From NCBI GenBank assembly GCA_963829235.1, contig CAWHIF010000004.1, forward strand, positions 372,001-436,000: a stretch of 64,000 bases of DNA, written 5' to 3'. Positions 41,993-51,039 of this stretch are shown in pieces. Under the pieces are notes generated by a model that made no database searches, was not told the origin of the DNA, and saw only the letters and a list, made by a program, of their open reading frames with translations. Origin of the DNA: Bog-756 sp963829235. Lineage in GTDB: Bacteria > Actinomycetota > Acidimicrobiia > Acidimicrobiales > RAAP-2. Each line of letters begins with the position of its first letter. Positions within the stretch are counted from its first letter, which is position 1. Made by a program: the position numbers and the translations under genes.

Positions 41993-42206
41993 TTCACCCT
42001 TCAAGAAGTGAGACGGCCCGGCAAGAAGGACGGGGTGGAGTCGGAATCACCCGCCCCAGCGTCAGGTTCGCCAACCTTGGAGCACGTCACCGGCCACTCC
42101 TGCTCCGCCGACCCTTCCAGACGCCACCAGATGGCGTGCGTTCCCGTGGCGTGACCCGTGGCGCCGGGGACGCGCGCCATCTACGTCGATAGCCGGTGAC
42201 AGCGGG

Positions 42207-42539
42207 TCAGCCGGGCAGAAGCCCGAGAGCGCCCGCGCACATTTCGCACCTGTTGATCGGTTGGGTTTGGTCGAAGTTGCGCTCACCGGTGACATCCACC
42301 TGCACAGCAAGCCCGCACGGAGTCTCGGCGGCCTGACCCCCATCCTCAACGGCGACGGCGTGAACGGCAACGAGCTCTGTGTAGTAGGTGACTCTGCGGG
42401 AGCGCGATTGACTGGTCAGGAACAGCCGCGTCTGGTGCCAAGCCTTGTACTCGGCGTCCACCGTAGAGACGGTCCGTCCCTCATTCGTCCGCACCGGCCC
42501 AATCGGATCAGCTGCCATGAACATGACATCGGCTGCCAA
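42207..42539 (-). CDS. Possible small hypothetical protein with C-terminal CxxC
   Basis: 110 aa at most; an internal ATG at 42518 would give 103. The composition (DAEYKAWHQTRLFLTSQSRSRRVTYYTELVAVHAVAV) is more protein-like than shadow frames nearby, and the tail reads INRCEMCAGAL. No family recognised. It could be spurious. Confidence 0.4.
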   Translation of the reverse strand: MAADVMFMAADPIGPVRTNEGRTVSTVDAEYKAWHQTRLFLTSQSRSRRVTYYTELVAVHAVAVEDGGQAAETPCGLAVQVDVTGERNFDQTQPINRCEMCAGALGLLPG

Positions 42540-42769
42540 TCAGGAGACCTTGACCCCAAGTCAGAGAATGATCGGGGGTCGGTTCATTTCACAGATCCTC
42601 GTCGATGAAGGAGGGCCTCGGGTCCACGACCAGAACGACGCCTGGCTCCCAGGCCCCGATGTCGTCGAGGACCTGCTCCAGGGATTCACCCCACAGACTT
42701 CCCCATCTCAGGATGTTTGAGTTTCGGGATTCCGCCTTTGAGGCTCGGGATTCCGGCATACTCGCTGGG

Positions 42770-42842
42770 TGGGCCGTGCGGGACTTGAACCCACGACCCC
42801 TTGCGTGTCATGCAAGTGCGCTACCAACTGCGCCAACGGCCC
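42770..42842 (-). tRNA. tRNA-Val (anticodon GAC)
   Basis: Full cloverleaf on the minus strand: acceptor GGGCCGT pairing with ACGGCCC (discriminator A), anticodon stem CTTGC/GCAAG with loop ATGACAC giving anticodon GAC, and T-arm GTGGGTTCAAGTCCCGC. The 3' CCA is not encoded. Confidence 0.95.
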
Positions 42843-42943
42843 GTGACGCTTGACGATACCACTCGCCGGATACGGCGCCGGGGGAACGACGATGGCCGAC
42901 GAACTGCGGACGGACGGCCGAGGGTCGCCTCGGTGGCGAACCG

Positions 42944-43759
42944 TCAACGGACCGCATTCGGCACGGGGGGGCTCGTTCGGTCGATCGCCCCCCAACCGGC
43001 GAACTCGCGCCGGCGCTCGAGCTCGGCCCGGTGCCCGCCTCGTAGTCCGAAGAGCCGCTTGGCCAGCAGCAGATAGACGACGATGGCCAGGTTGATAGCC
43101 AATGTGATCAGTTTGAACACGCTCACGCTGAGAGTCAGTTCGTAGATCTCGATCGGGACCAGGGCAGTGATAGCCACAAACGTCAGATACTCGGCCCACC
43201 GCTTGGCGAACCAGAGTCCCACCATCTCCGTCGCCTCCAGGGCCGCGTAGGCGGTGACGACCAAGCCAAGATGGATGAGATGTCGAGGCGAATACGTGAA
43301 TGCCTTTCGCAGGTAGCCCAGGACGCCTCGGAGCTGGGCGGCCCCAGGGTTGCCGCCCGACAGGTCGTTCATGACGTTGTTGTAGTCCCTGTGGAGCGCA
43401 GCGTCATGGCCGGCGAAGGTGAACAGGACGACGGCCAGCACCGTGAGAACGATCACGTGGATGGCGCGGTCGATGGCGATGAGTCGAAGCACGTAACGGT
43501 CACGCAACATCGGGCCTCGTGCCGGAAGCTCGATCTCGTCACGGCCGGGAACCCGCTCCCGGCTGGGGTGCTCGGGGACCTCGACCGGGAGCCAGGCATC
43601 GCACCGAAGGCACCGGCACCATCGGACTCCACCAACCTGTCTGACAACGGCCGAGTCCTCGGGAACGACGGTGGCGGCATCGGTTCCCACCAGGGCATGA
43701 CCGGACCATGCGCACGTGAAGAGCTCATAGCGATTGTCCGGTCGCTTCTTCCGGGCCAT
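42944..43759 (-). CDS. DUF2127 membrane protein
   Basis: 271 aa. An N-terminal soluble part with RWCRCLRCDAWLP (CxxC zinc-ribbon-like) and then four membrane helices (AIDRAIHVIVLTVLAVVLFTF, LIHLGLVVTAYAALEATEMVGLW, YLTFVAITALVPIEIYELT, LAINLAIVVYLLLA). The helical part matches DUF2127. Function unknown. ATG 43759 is chosen because further upstream starts would overlap the divergent dioxygenase leader. Confidence 0.8.
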   Translation of the reverse strand: MARKKRPDNRYELFTCAWSGHALVGTDAATVVPEDSAVVRQVGGVRWCRCLRCDAWLPVEVPEHPSRERVPGRDEIELPARGPMLRDRYVLRLIAIDRAIHVIVLTVLAVVLFTFAGHDAALHRDYNNVMNDLSGGNPGAAQLRGVLGYLRKAFTYSPRHLIHLGLVVTAYAALEATEMVGLWFAKRWAEYLTFVAITALVPIEIYELTLSVSVFKLITLAINLAIVVYLLLAKRLFGLRGGHRAELERRREFAGWGAIDRTSPPVPNAVR

Positions 43760-43802
43760 CCATGCACAATAGGCTCGGACCATCCCGACGGAGGAGCAAA
43801 CC

Positions 43803-44624
43803 ATGGGCACCGACATCGACACTCATGTGAGCCGCATTGAAGAGACGGGCTACACCATCGTGGAGGATGCCATCGACCTCGATCTGATCGATGCCCTCGA
43901 CGACAGTCTCCTCCGGCTCGAGCACGACCTGGGCATCGTCCCGGCCACCAACGAATTCGAAGGCGTCCATACGACCCGCATCTACAACCTGCTGGCCTAC
44001 GGATCCGTATTCGAACAGGTTCCCGTTCACCCGGCGATTCTTCCGATCTGTGAACGAGTCCTCGACCCCGGCCTCTTGGTGTCCTCCCTCTCCTCGATCG
44101 CCATCGGACCCGACGAGACGCCACAACCCATCCACGCCGATGATCAGGTGATCCCGCTGCCCAAGCCACACCCTCCGACCGTGTGCAACACCATGTGGGC
44201 TCTCACCGACTTCACCGAAGCGAACGGAGCCACACGGATCATCCCCGGCACCCACACGGCCCCCGAGTCCCCCGACCTCTTCGGCACCTACGATTCCATA
44301 CCCGCGGAGATGTCCAAGGGCAGCGTGCTGGTATGGCACGGCAGCCTGTGGCACGGGGGCGGAGCCAACACGACATCGACCCGGCGGGTCGGCATCGCCA
44401 TGAACTACTGCGCCGGCTACATCCGCCAACAGGAGAACCAGCAGCTGGGACTACCCGTCGAGACCGTGCGGAAATTCACGCCGAGGCTCCAGCAGTTGGT
44501 CGGCTACGGCATCTACCGGGGCCTGATCGGTCACATCGACAAGCAGATACCGGCCAATCTCCTGCTCGATGCCCGGGAGGATCCCAATCTCATCTGGGAC
44601 TACGCCGAGCCCCCGCAGCTCTAG
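43803..44624 (+). CDS. Phytanoyl-CoA dioxygenase (PhyH)-family protein
   Basis: 273 aa Fe(II)/2-oxoglutarate-type jelly roll. Iron ligands are visible as HADDQ (His-x-Asp) near residue 102 and HGSLWHGGG near 180, with a following Arg (STRRVGIAMNY) for 2-oxoglutarate. Substrate unknown; relatives hydroxylate lipids or small metabolites. A good ribosome site GGAGGAG precedes ATG 43803. It is divergent from the DUF2127 gene. Confidence 0.87.
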   Translation: MGTDIDTHVSRIEETGYTIVEDAIDLDLIDALDDSLLRLEHDLGIVPATNEFEGVHTTRIYNLLAYGSVFEQVPVHPAILPICERVLDPGLLVSSLSSIAIGPDETPQPIHADDQVIPLPKPHPPTVCNTMWALTDFTEANGATRIIPGTHTAPESPDLFGTYDSIPAEMSKGSVLVWHGSLWHGGGANTTSTRRVGIAMNYCAGYIRQQENQQLGLPVETVRKFTPRLQQLVGYGIYRGLIGHIDKQIPANLLLDAREDPNLIWDYAEPPQL

Positions 44625-44662
44625 GACTGCGATCGTGGGGGTCGGAGCCGGGCGACCGGGCG

Positions 44663-44830
44663 CTAACCGTCACTGAGGACGAGCGTGCGGCATCCATCGA
44701 TCGACCACTGGTAACCGCACGCCAGGCACTGGCGAACGAGCCCGCTCTCCGGTGACGACTTGATCAATCTTGCGTCGTCCGGGGCCCCACAGCACGGACA
44801 GACGACGACCCTGGTTCGGAAATCCCGCAC
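44663..44830 (-). CDS. Small zinc-ribbon protein
   Basis: 55 aa from a GTG at 44830 to a TAG at 44663. Two CxxC knuckles, VCPCCG and RQCLACGYQWS, spaced by about 20 residues, form a classic zinc ribbon. The second knuckle resembles that of the small protein at 58961-59113 (RQCRDCGNEWW). No strong ribosome site, so the start is provisional. Probably a metal-binding or nucleic-acid-binding accessory. Confidence 0.55.
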   Translation of the reverse strand: MRDFRTRVVVCPCCGAPDDARLIKSSPESGLVRQCLACGYQWSIDGCRTLVLSDG

Positions 44831-45034
44831 TCGAACGCATCCCGACTGCCCCTGATAAGGCCGCCCCGACTGGCGACCCGGCCACGATATGCCCGACCGC
44901 CAGGAGATTCAACTGAAATCTTCGCGGACGGGGCCCGCGCGCCGTGGCGCTTGCACCGTCGATGAGCGCTTGCACCGTCGATGAGCCACGCCGGTCATAC
45001 GTCCACGAACGGCCTGCTCGACTGTCCCTGATCT

Positions 45035-45109
45035 TGGAGGCGGCGGGCGGAATCGAACCGCCGTACGGGGCTTTGCAGGCCCCTGCCTAAACCACTCGGC
45101 CACGCCGCC
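45035..45109 (-). tRNA. tRNA-Cys (anticodon GCA)
   Basis: Minus-strand cloverleaf: acceptor GGCGGCG/CGCCGCC with discriminator T, D-arm GCCGAGTGGTTTAGGC, anticodon stem GGGGC/GCCCC with loop CTGCAAA (anticodon GCA), T-arm GGCGGTTCGATTCCGCC. The CCA end is encoded. Confidence 0.95.
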
Positions 45110-45158
45110 ATGGTGCCCGGTGATCCTACCCTCCCCGTCAAGATGCTTGAATCTTTCA

Positions 45159-46184
45159 ATGCGGATAGGAATGATCGCCCCACCTTGGACCCCCATCCCC
45201 CCACTCCTCTACGGCGGTATCGAGCTGGTGGTCGACCAACTGGCCCGTGGGCTTCAGGACGCAGGCCACGAGGTGCTCCTGTTCGCCACCGGCGATTCGA
45301 CGTGCCCGGTCCCCCGCCAGTGGGTCCTCCCCGCCGCAGAAGGCACGAGGATAGGAATGGTCGTTCCGGAGATCCGCCACGTCATCCATGCCTATGAGGC
45401 GGTCCGGCACTGCGACGTCGTCCACGATCACACGATGATGGGACCCTTCTACTCCGAGAGGTTTCCCGACCTACCGGTGGCCACCACCATCCATGGTCCG
45501 TTCAACGAGGAGCTGACCGATCTCTATCGGGCCAATGCGGACCGAGTGCCGATCATCGCCATCTCCCATGCCCAGCGTCGGGCCGCGCCACAGATCCCCA
45601 TCTCCAAGGTCATCCACCACGGCGTGGACGCGTCGAACTTCCCCGTAGGAGACGGCACTGGTGACGCTGACGGACCGTACGTCCTGTTCCTCGGCCGGAT
45701 GTCGGCCGACAAAGGGGCCGACCGGGCCATCCTGGCAGCCCGTAAGGCGGGCATCCGGATCTACCTGGCGGCCAAGATGCGTGAGCCCTGGGAGATGCAC
45801 TACTTCTCGGAGCATGTCGAGCCATTGCTCGGGGACGATGCGCACTACCTCGGCGAGGTGTCCCACGAGCGGAAGCTCGAACTGTTGTCCGGAGCCTCGG
45901 CCCTCTTGTTCCCCATCCGTTGGAACGAGCCATTCGGCATGGTCATGATCGAAGCTATGGCCTGCGGCACGCCGGTGCTGGCCTTCGCAGAAGGGGCTGC
46001 GCCCGAGGTGGTCGACGACGGGCGTACGGGCTTCCTCTGTGCGGACGAGGAGGAGATGGTGACGGCCATCGGCCGACTGGGCGAACTCAACCGTTCCGAC
46101 TGCCGACTGGCCGTCGAGGGCTACTTCTCGACCGACCGGATGGTGGCGGAGCACATCGAGCTCTTCGAGTCGATGATCGCCTGA
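45159..46184 (+). CDS. Glycosyltransferase family 4
   Basis: 341 aa GT-B fold. The N-terminal domain opens MRIGMIAPPWTPIPPLLYGGIE with LARGLQDAGHEVLLFATGD; the C-terminal domain has VLFLGRMSADKGADRAI and the nucleotide-sugar motif EPFGMVMIEAMACGTPVLAF, including the E-x7-E pair. It transfers a sugar from an NDP-sugar to an unknown acceptor in the cytoplasm. ATG 45159 matches family starts. It is divergent from tRNA-Cys. Confidence 0.9.
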   Translation: MRIGMIAPPWTPIPPLLYGGIELVVDQLARGLQDAGHEVLLFATGDSTCPVPRQWVLPAAEGTRIGMVVPEIRHVIHAYEAVRHCDVVHDHTMMGPFYSERFPDLPVATTIHGPFNEELTDLYRANADRVPIIAISHAQRRAAPQIPISKVIHHGVDASNFPVGDGTGDADGPYVLFLGRMSADKGADRAILAARKAGIRIYLAAKMREPWEMHYFSEHVEPLLGDDAHYLGEVSHERKLELLSGASALLFPIRWNEPFGMVMIEAMACGTPVLAFAEGAAPEVVDDGRTGFLCADEEEMVTAIGRLGELNRSDCRLAVEGYFSTDRMVAEHIELFESMIA

Positions 46185-46226
46185 CCTGGACCGGTCCCGC
46201 GGACGTGCCGCGTGCCGTCGCCCCGG

Positions 46227-46445
46227 TCACGATCGGCGGCGGAACACCAGCTTGGCCACGATGGCGATGAGAGCCACGACGATCACGAGCTTGACGAAGA
46301 ACCAGATGATTCCCGCCACGAAATGCAGGACCGCGAAGGCGACGAAGAGTGCGATCAGCCCTCCGCCGATGATCAGGACCCCGTCGAACAGGCTCAGCCC
46401 CCTGTGCTCTTCGCCCCGGTGCTCGATCTGCTGTCCTTTGGCCAC
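46227..46445 (-). CDS. Small membrane protein
   Basis: 72 aa from GTG 46445. A polar N terminus (AKGQQIEHRGEEHRGLS) precedes two hydrophobic stretches (VLIIGGGLIALFVAFAVLHFVAG and FVKLVIVVALIAIVAKLVF) and an RRR tail. Typical of small uncharacterised actinobacterial membrane proteins. Transcribed away from glnD, start-to-start distance about 95 bp. Confidence 0.6.
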   Translation of the reverse strand: MAKGQQIEHRGEEHRGLSLFDGVLIIGGGLIALFVAFAVLHFVAGIIWFFVKLVIVVALIAIVAKLVFRRRS

Positions 46446-46538
46446 GGATCCAGGGTAATCGATACTCGCCGGTCGGGGGACGCGGCCGACGGTCCGAAGA
46501 ATCGGTCCTTCCGAGGTGGTCGGTGCTACGGTCCGCCC

Positions 46539-48911
46539 GTGTCCCTGCGCGCCATGCGCCAAGCGCTCATCGAACGCGACGACCTGCATGGGGATGCCTT
46601 CTGCCACGCCTACGCCCGGGCCGCCGACGAGTGGTTGACGGGCCTGTTCGACCAGGCCGCCGGTTCCGAGGCCCGGGGAATAGCGCTGGTGGCCGTGGGG
46701 GGTTACGGGCGGGGCGAGCTGTGCCCGTTCAGCGATCTCGACGTCGTGCTCGTCCACCGGGGCAAGCCCGACGTCTCGGCCACCGCCGACAAGATCTGGT
46801 ACCCGGTGTGGGACGAAGGGATCTCACTCGACCACAGCGTCCGGCGGCCGGCCGAGGCCCTCGACCTGGCCGGCGTAGACCTGCGGGTGGCGCTGGGCCT
46901 GCTTGACGGGAGGGTCATCTGCGGCGATGCCAAGGTGGCCGAGCCCATGCTCGAGGGTGCCCGCGACCGGTGGGCGAAGCAGAAGCCACCGTGGCTCGGG
47001 GTGCTCGCCGACCTGGTCACCGAGCGGCACCGTTCGTACGGGGATGTCGGGTTCCTGCTGGAGCCCGATCTCAAGGAGGCCCACGGCGGCCTGCGGGATG
47101 TCGCCGCCCTGACTGCGCTGATGCAGGCCGTTCCGGTTCTGGCCGACTACGTGGACACCGTCGCCATCGACGATGCCCGGGCGGCGTTGACGTCGATCCG
47201 GGTCGAGCTGCACCGTAGGGCCGGTCGGGAGCAGAACAAGTTGCTCCTCCAGGAACAGGACCAGGTGGCCCGCGCCCTCGGTACGGCCGATTCGGACGCG
47301 CTGATGCTGACCGTGGCCACCGCCGGGCGTACCGTGGCCTGGGAAGGCGACGACGCCTGGCGCCGCCGGGGGGCGTGGTCCCGCCAGCAGGGCACCCCCC
47401 GAGGTTTCCTCCGATCCAGGGGCCGGAGGGAACCGGAGCCCGGCCCGGACGGTCCCGTGACCGCCGTCCCCGGCGACCCGGACATCGGGGTGACCGACGA
47501 CGAAGTGGTGCTGACCGACCGGGCGGACGCCGGCGGCGACCCGTCTCTCTCGCTGCGCCTGGCCGCGGTGGCCGCGGAGCGCAATCTGCCCATCGCCCGG
47601 GAGGCACTCAACCTGCTGGGCCGGAAAGCGCCGGTTCCTGCCATTCCCTGGTCCGACGATCTCCGCGCCACCCTGGTGCGGGTCCTGGCCACCGGGCCTG
47701 CTGCCATCCCCGCCCTCGAGGCCCTCGACCAACGGAGGTTGCTCGAGCGTTACCTGCCCGAATGGGCCGCCGTGCGCAACAAGCCTCAGCGCAATCCCTA
47801 CCACCGGTTCACGGTGGACCGGCACCTGCTGGAGGCGACGGCCAATGCGGCCACGCTGGCCCACCGGGTCAGCCGGGCGGACCTCCTCCTGATCGGAACC
47901 CTCCTCCACGACATCGGCAAGGGCTTTCCCGGCGATCACACCGAGGTGGGAATGACCGTGGTCCGCGAGATCGCCGTTCGGCTGGGGTTCCCGCCCGACG
48001 ATGTCGACACGTTGGTCACCCTGGTCAGGCTGCATCTGCTGCTGCCAGACAGCGCCACCCGCCGGGATCTCGACGATCCGGCCACCGCCGAGCGGGTGGC
48101 GGACGAGGTGGGCAACCGGACGACCCTCGATCTGTTGGCCGCGCTGGTCGAGGCCGACAGTCTCGCCACGGGCCCGTCGGCATGGGGATCGTGGAAGGCG
48201 GGACTGGTGGCCGACCTGGTCGAAAAGACCAGCCGCCTGCTGGCCGGAGAACCGGTGGCGCCCCCTACCCCGTGGATCACCGACGAGATCCGGATGATCA
48301 TGGAGACGGTCCGCACCCACGGCGTGCCCGCCCTGTCCGTCGACGACCCGACGGTCATGGTGGTGGCGGCCGATCGATCGGGACTGCTGGCCGAGGTCAC
48401 CGGGGTGTTGGCCCTCCACGGCCTCAACGTCCGTTCGGCCGTCGTCGCTGGTGAGGACGGGGTCGCCGTCGAGATCTTCACCGTCGAGCCGTCGAAGGGG
48501 CGCTGGCCATCGGCAGCCCGCCTGGCCGACGACCTGGCCGCCATCATGGCGGGCACCCTGTCCGTCGAGGCCCAGCTGGCCGAACGGGCCCGCACCTACC
48601 GGAGCGAGCGGCGGGTGATCACGCCCAACCTCGTCTCGACCGAGGTCACCGTGGACAACAACGCCTCGGCCACCGCCACGGTGGTGGAGGTCCGGGCCGA
48701 GGACGTGGTCGGCCAACTCCACCGGATCACCCAGGCGCTGGTCGAGTGCGACCTCGACGTGACGTCGGCCAAGGTCTCCACCTTCGGATCAGCGGTGGTG
48801 GATGCCTTCTATGTACGCGGCCCCGACGGCGACAAGCTCACCGACGCCGGCCTCATCGGGAAACTCGAGCGGACGATCGAGGCTCGAGTGGCCGAGCACC
48901 ACGAAGGCTGA
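46539..48911 (+). CDS. glnD: GlnD, protein-PII uridylyltransferase / uridylyl-removing enzyme
   Basis: 790 aa from GTG 46539. Domain order: nucleotidyltransferase (GYGRGELCPFSDLDVVLV near residues 49-66), a GlnD helical linker with HGGLRD, HD phosphohydrolase (LLHDIGKGFPGDHTE near 460), and two C-terminal ACT domains (VMVVAADRSGLLAEVTGVL, and VVEVRAEDVVGQLHRITQAL). It modifies PII with UMP, or AMP in many actinobacteria, according to glutamine level. No glnB or amtB lies beside it. Residues 285-330 form a Pro/Asp/Gly-rich insertion before the HD domain. Confidence 0.92.
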   Translation: MSLRAMRQALIERDDLHGDAFCHAYARAADEWLTGLFDQAAGSEARGIALVAVGGYGRGELCPFSDLDVVLVHRGKPDVSATADKIWYPVWDEGISLDHSVRRPAEALDLAGVDLRVALGLLDGRVICGDAKVAEPMLEGARDRWAKQKPPWLGVLADLVTERHRSYGDVGFLLEPDLKEAHGGLRDVAALTALMQAVPVLADYVDTVAIDDARAALTSIRVELHRRAGREQNKLLLQEQDQVARALGTADSDALMLTVATAGRTVAWEGDDAWRRRGAWSRQQGTPRGFLRSRGRREPEPGPDGPVTAVPGDPDIGVTDDEVVLTDRADAGGDPSLSLRLAAVAAERNLPIAREALNLLGRKAPVPAIPWSDDLRATLVRVLATGPAAIPALEALDQRRLLERYLPEWAAVRNKPQRNPYHRFTVDRHLLEATANAATLAHRVSRADLLLIGTLLHDIGKGFPGDHTEVGMTVVREIAVRLGFPPDDVDTLVTLVRLHLLLPDSATRRDLDDPATAERVADEVGNRTTLDLLAALVEADSLATGPSAWGSWKAGLVADLVEKTSRLLAGEPVAPPTPWITDEIRMIMETVRTHGVPALSVDDPTVMVVAADRSGLLAEVTGVLALHGLNVRSAVVAGEDGVAVEIFTVEPSKGRWPSAARLADDLAAIMAGTLSVEAQLAERARTYRSERRVITPNLVSTEVTVDNNASATATVVEVRAEDVVGQLHRITQALVECDLDVTSAKVSTFGSAVVDAFYVRGPDGDKLTDAGLIGKLERTIEARVAEHHEG

Positions 48912-48990
48912 GCCGCAGGGTCGGGAGAACTGCGACGGGGTGGTGTCGGGATCGCGCCGGCGGCTGATAGATTTCTCTGTCGAGGAGAAA

Positions 48991-50172
48991 ATGTCCGGAG
49001 CCCACTCACCGAAGAGGCGTTCGCGCCCAAAAACACCCTCCGCGGGACACCGGGGATGGGTGATCGCCATCACCCTGGTGTCGGTAGCCGTCGTGGGCGT
49101 CGTCGGTGCCGCGGTGGCCGTCCGGGGGGATTCCGACCGGGCCGTCGCCTCTCCGACCTCGTCTGCGGCCGCCGAAATCGGTGTGACGACCCACCGGGGT
49201 CCGTTCCGCGTGATTTCGGAGACCCCCGTCAACGGCACGACCCAGGTGCCGAGCGACGCAACCGTCTCCGTGCAGTTCTCCGAGCCCCTCGGCGCCCACT
49301 CCCCCGCTCCCTCACTGACCCCCGCCGTCGCCGGCGACTGGCAGGTGGTCACCCCGGACACCTATGCGTTCGTGGCCACCGCGCCCCTGGTGCCGTCGGC
49401 GACCGAGACGGTGACCGTGCCTGGTGGTGCCGGAGGGGTGACGAGCGCGACGGGGCGGGACCTGGCGACGGGCACCACCTTCCAGTTCACGGTGGCCGAC
49501 GGCAGCACGCTGCGGCTCCAGCAGCTGCTGGCCCAGCTCGGGTACCTTCCGGTCTCCTTCACGCCGGCCGGTCCGCTGTCTGCGCCACAGGAGGCGGCTC
49601 AGCCCCAACCTGGTTCGTTCGGCTGGCGGTGGAGTGAGCCGGGCTCGTTGACCAGCCTGTGGAGCACGGGCTCGGGGAACGTCATCACCACCGGCGCAGT
49701 CATGGCGTTCGAATCCCAGCACAACATGAAGACCGACGGAGCGGCCGGACCGGCCGTCTGGCAGCAGCTCCTGGCCGATGCGACCGCGGGGACGATGGAC
49801 CCGGACCCCTACAACTACGTCTTTGTGACCGAATCCCTGCCCGAGACGGCCACCGTCTACAGCAACGGAAACGACGTCTACTCCACCCTGGCCAACACCG
49901 GCGTCGCCGCCGCCGCCACCGCCACGGGCACCTACCCCGTCTACGAGCGCTTCGTGGTCACCACCATGACGGGCACCAATCCGGACGGATCGCACTACTC
50001 GGATCCGGGCATCCCGTGGGTCAGCTACTTCAACGGTGGCGACGCTCTGCACGGTTTCGACCGAGCCAGCTACGGTTTCCCGCAGAGCGACGGATGCGTG
50101 GAAATGCCTCCGGCCAACGCTGCCGTCGTCTTCCCGCTCACACCGATCGGGACACTGGTCACCGTCTCCTGA
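48991..50172 (+). CDS. L,D-transpeptidase (YkuD family), exported
   Basis: 393 aa. N-terminal anchor WVIAITLVSVAVVGVVGAAVAV, an Ig-like domain (ISETPVNGTTQVPSDATVSVQFSEPL), a peptidoglycan-binding-like region (VMAFESQHNMKTDGAAGPAVWQQLL) and the YkuD catalytic site HGFDRASYGFPQSDGCVEM with SxGC. It would form 3-3 peptidoglycan cross-links outside the membrane, as Ldt enzymes do in actinobacteria. GAGGAG precedes ATG 48991. Stands downstream of glnD by 79 bp, probably independently expressed. Confidence 0.9.
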   Translation: MSGAHSPKRRSRPKTPSAGHRGWVIAITLVSVAVVGVVGAAVAVRGDSDRAVASPTSSAAAEIGVTTHRGPFRVISETPVNGTTQVPSDATVSVQFSEPLGAHSPAPSLTPAVAGDWQVVTPDTYAFVATAPLVPSATETVTVPGGAGGVTSATGRDLATGTTFQFTVADGSTLRLQQLLAQLGYLPVSFTPAGPLSAPQEAAQPQPGSFGWRWSEPGSLTSLWSTGSGNVITTGAVMAFESQHNMKTDGAAGPAVWQQLLADATAGTMDPDPYNYVFVTESLPETATVYSNGNDVYSTLANTGVAAAATATGTYPVYERFVVTTMTGTNPDGSHYSDPGIPWVSYFNGGDALHGFDRASYGFPQSDGCVEMPPANAAVVFPLTPIGTLVTVS

Positions 50173-50202
50173 CCGCGGCTGACCTGGGTCGAAGGCTCAC
50201 GC

Positions 50203-51039
50203 TCAGCTCGGCGGGCTCGCCGACGGGAACCGGGGGGATCGCCGCTGGCGGATGGCCTCCACCCCCTCTTTGGCATCGGGCCCGAGGAAACCCAGCATCT
50301 CCAGGGCCAACGATTCTCCGAACGCGGGCGAGGCCGACTTGAGCCACTGGTTGAGGGCCCGCTTCGTCCACTGGACAGCGGTGCGGCTCCCCATGGCCAG
50401 ACGGCCGGCGATGGCCAGTGCCTCGGTGAGCACATCCTCATCCGGCACGCAGCGGGTCACCAGGCCGATGCGCTCGGCTTCGGTGCCCGTGACGAAGTCA
50501 GCCGTCATGAGGTAGTACTTCGCCTTGGCCATCCCGCACAGGAGTGGCCAGATCAATGCGGCGTGGTCGCCTGCGGCCACACCCAACCGGGCATGGCCGT
50601 CGGACAGGCGGGCCGACTCGCCGATGATGCTCACGTCGGCCAGCAGGGCGACGGCCAACCCCGCTCCGACTGCCACCCCGTTGATGGCCGACACGATCGG
50701 CTTCACCGACGCCAGGATCTCCTCGACCACGGCGTTGGCATCCCGCCACTGCTCGACGACGGCGGCATGGTCGCTGGTCATCCTCTCGACCATGGCCAGG
50801 TCGCCACCGGCCGAGAAGGCCCGGCCGGCCCCGGTGATCACCGACACCGCCACCGAGTCGTCGGCGTCCACCACCGCCCAGACCTCCGAGAGCTCGCGGT
50901 GCAACCGCTCGTCGGCCGCGTTGAGCACCGCCGGGCGGTCGATCGTGATCAACAACACGCCCGCGTCGGGTCGCTCGAACCTCAGGTTCAAGAAGTCCTC
51001 GTAGGACGAGTAGACCTCGGGTGGCGGCGCGTCGCTCAT
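50203..51039 (-). CDS. Enoyl-CoA hydratase/isomerase family protein
   Basis: 278 aa crotonase fold. Key segments: LLITIDRPAVLNAADERLHREL, ITGAGRAFSAGGDLAMVERM (oxyanion hole), SAINGVAVGAGLAVALLADVSI and ARLSDGHARLGVAAGDHAALIWP. The position of the usual catalytic Glu reads differently (RLGVAAGDHAA), so it may not be a hydratase proper. ATG 51039 overlaps the upstream methyltransferase stop by four bases (ATGA), so the two are coupled. Confidence 0.85.
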   Translation of the reverse strand: MSDAPPPEVYSSYEDFLNLRFERPDAGVLLITIDRPAVLNAADERLHRELSEVWAVVDADDSVAVSVITGAGRAFSAGGDLAMVERMTSDHAAVVEQWRDANAVVEEILASVKPIVSAINGVAVGAGLAVALLADVSIIGESARLSDGHARLGVAAGDHAALIWPLLCGMAKAKYYLMTADFVTGTEAERIGLVTRCVPDEDVLTEALAIAGRLAMGSRTAVQWTKRALNQWLKSASPAFGESLALEMLGFLGPDAKEGVEAIRQRRSPRFPSASPPS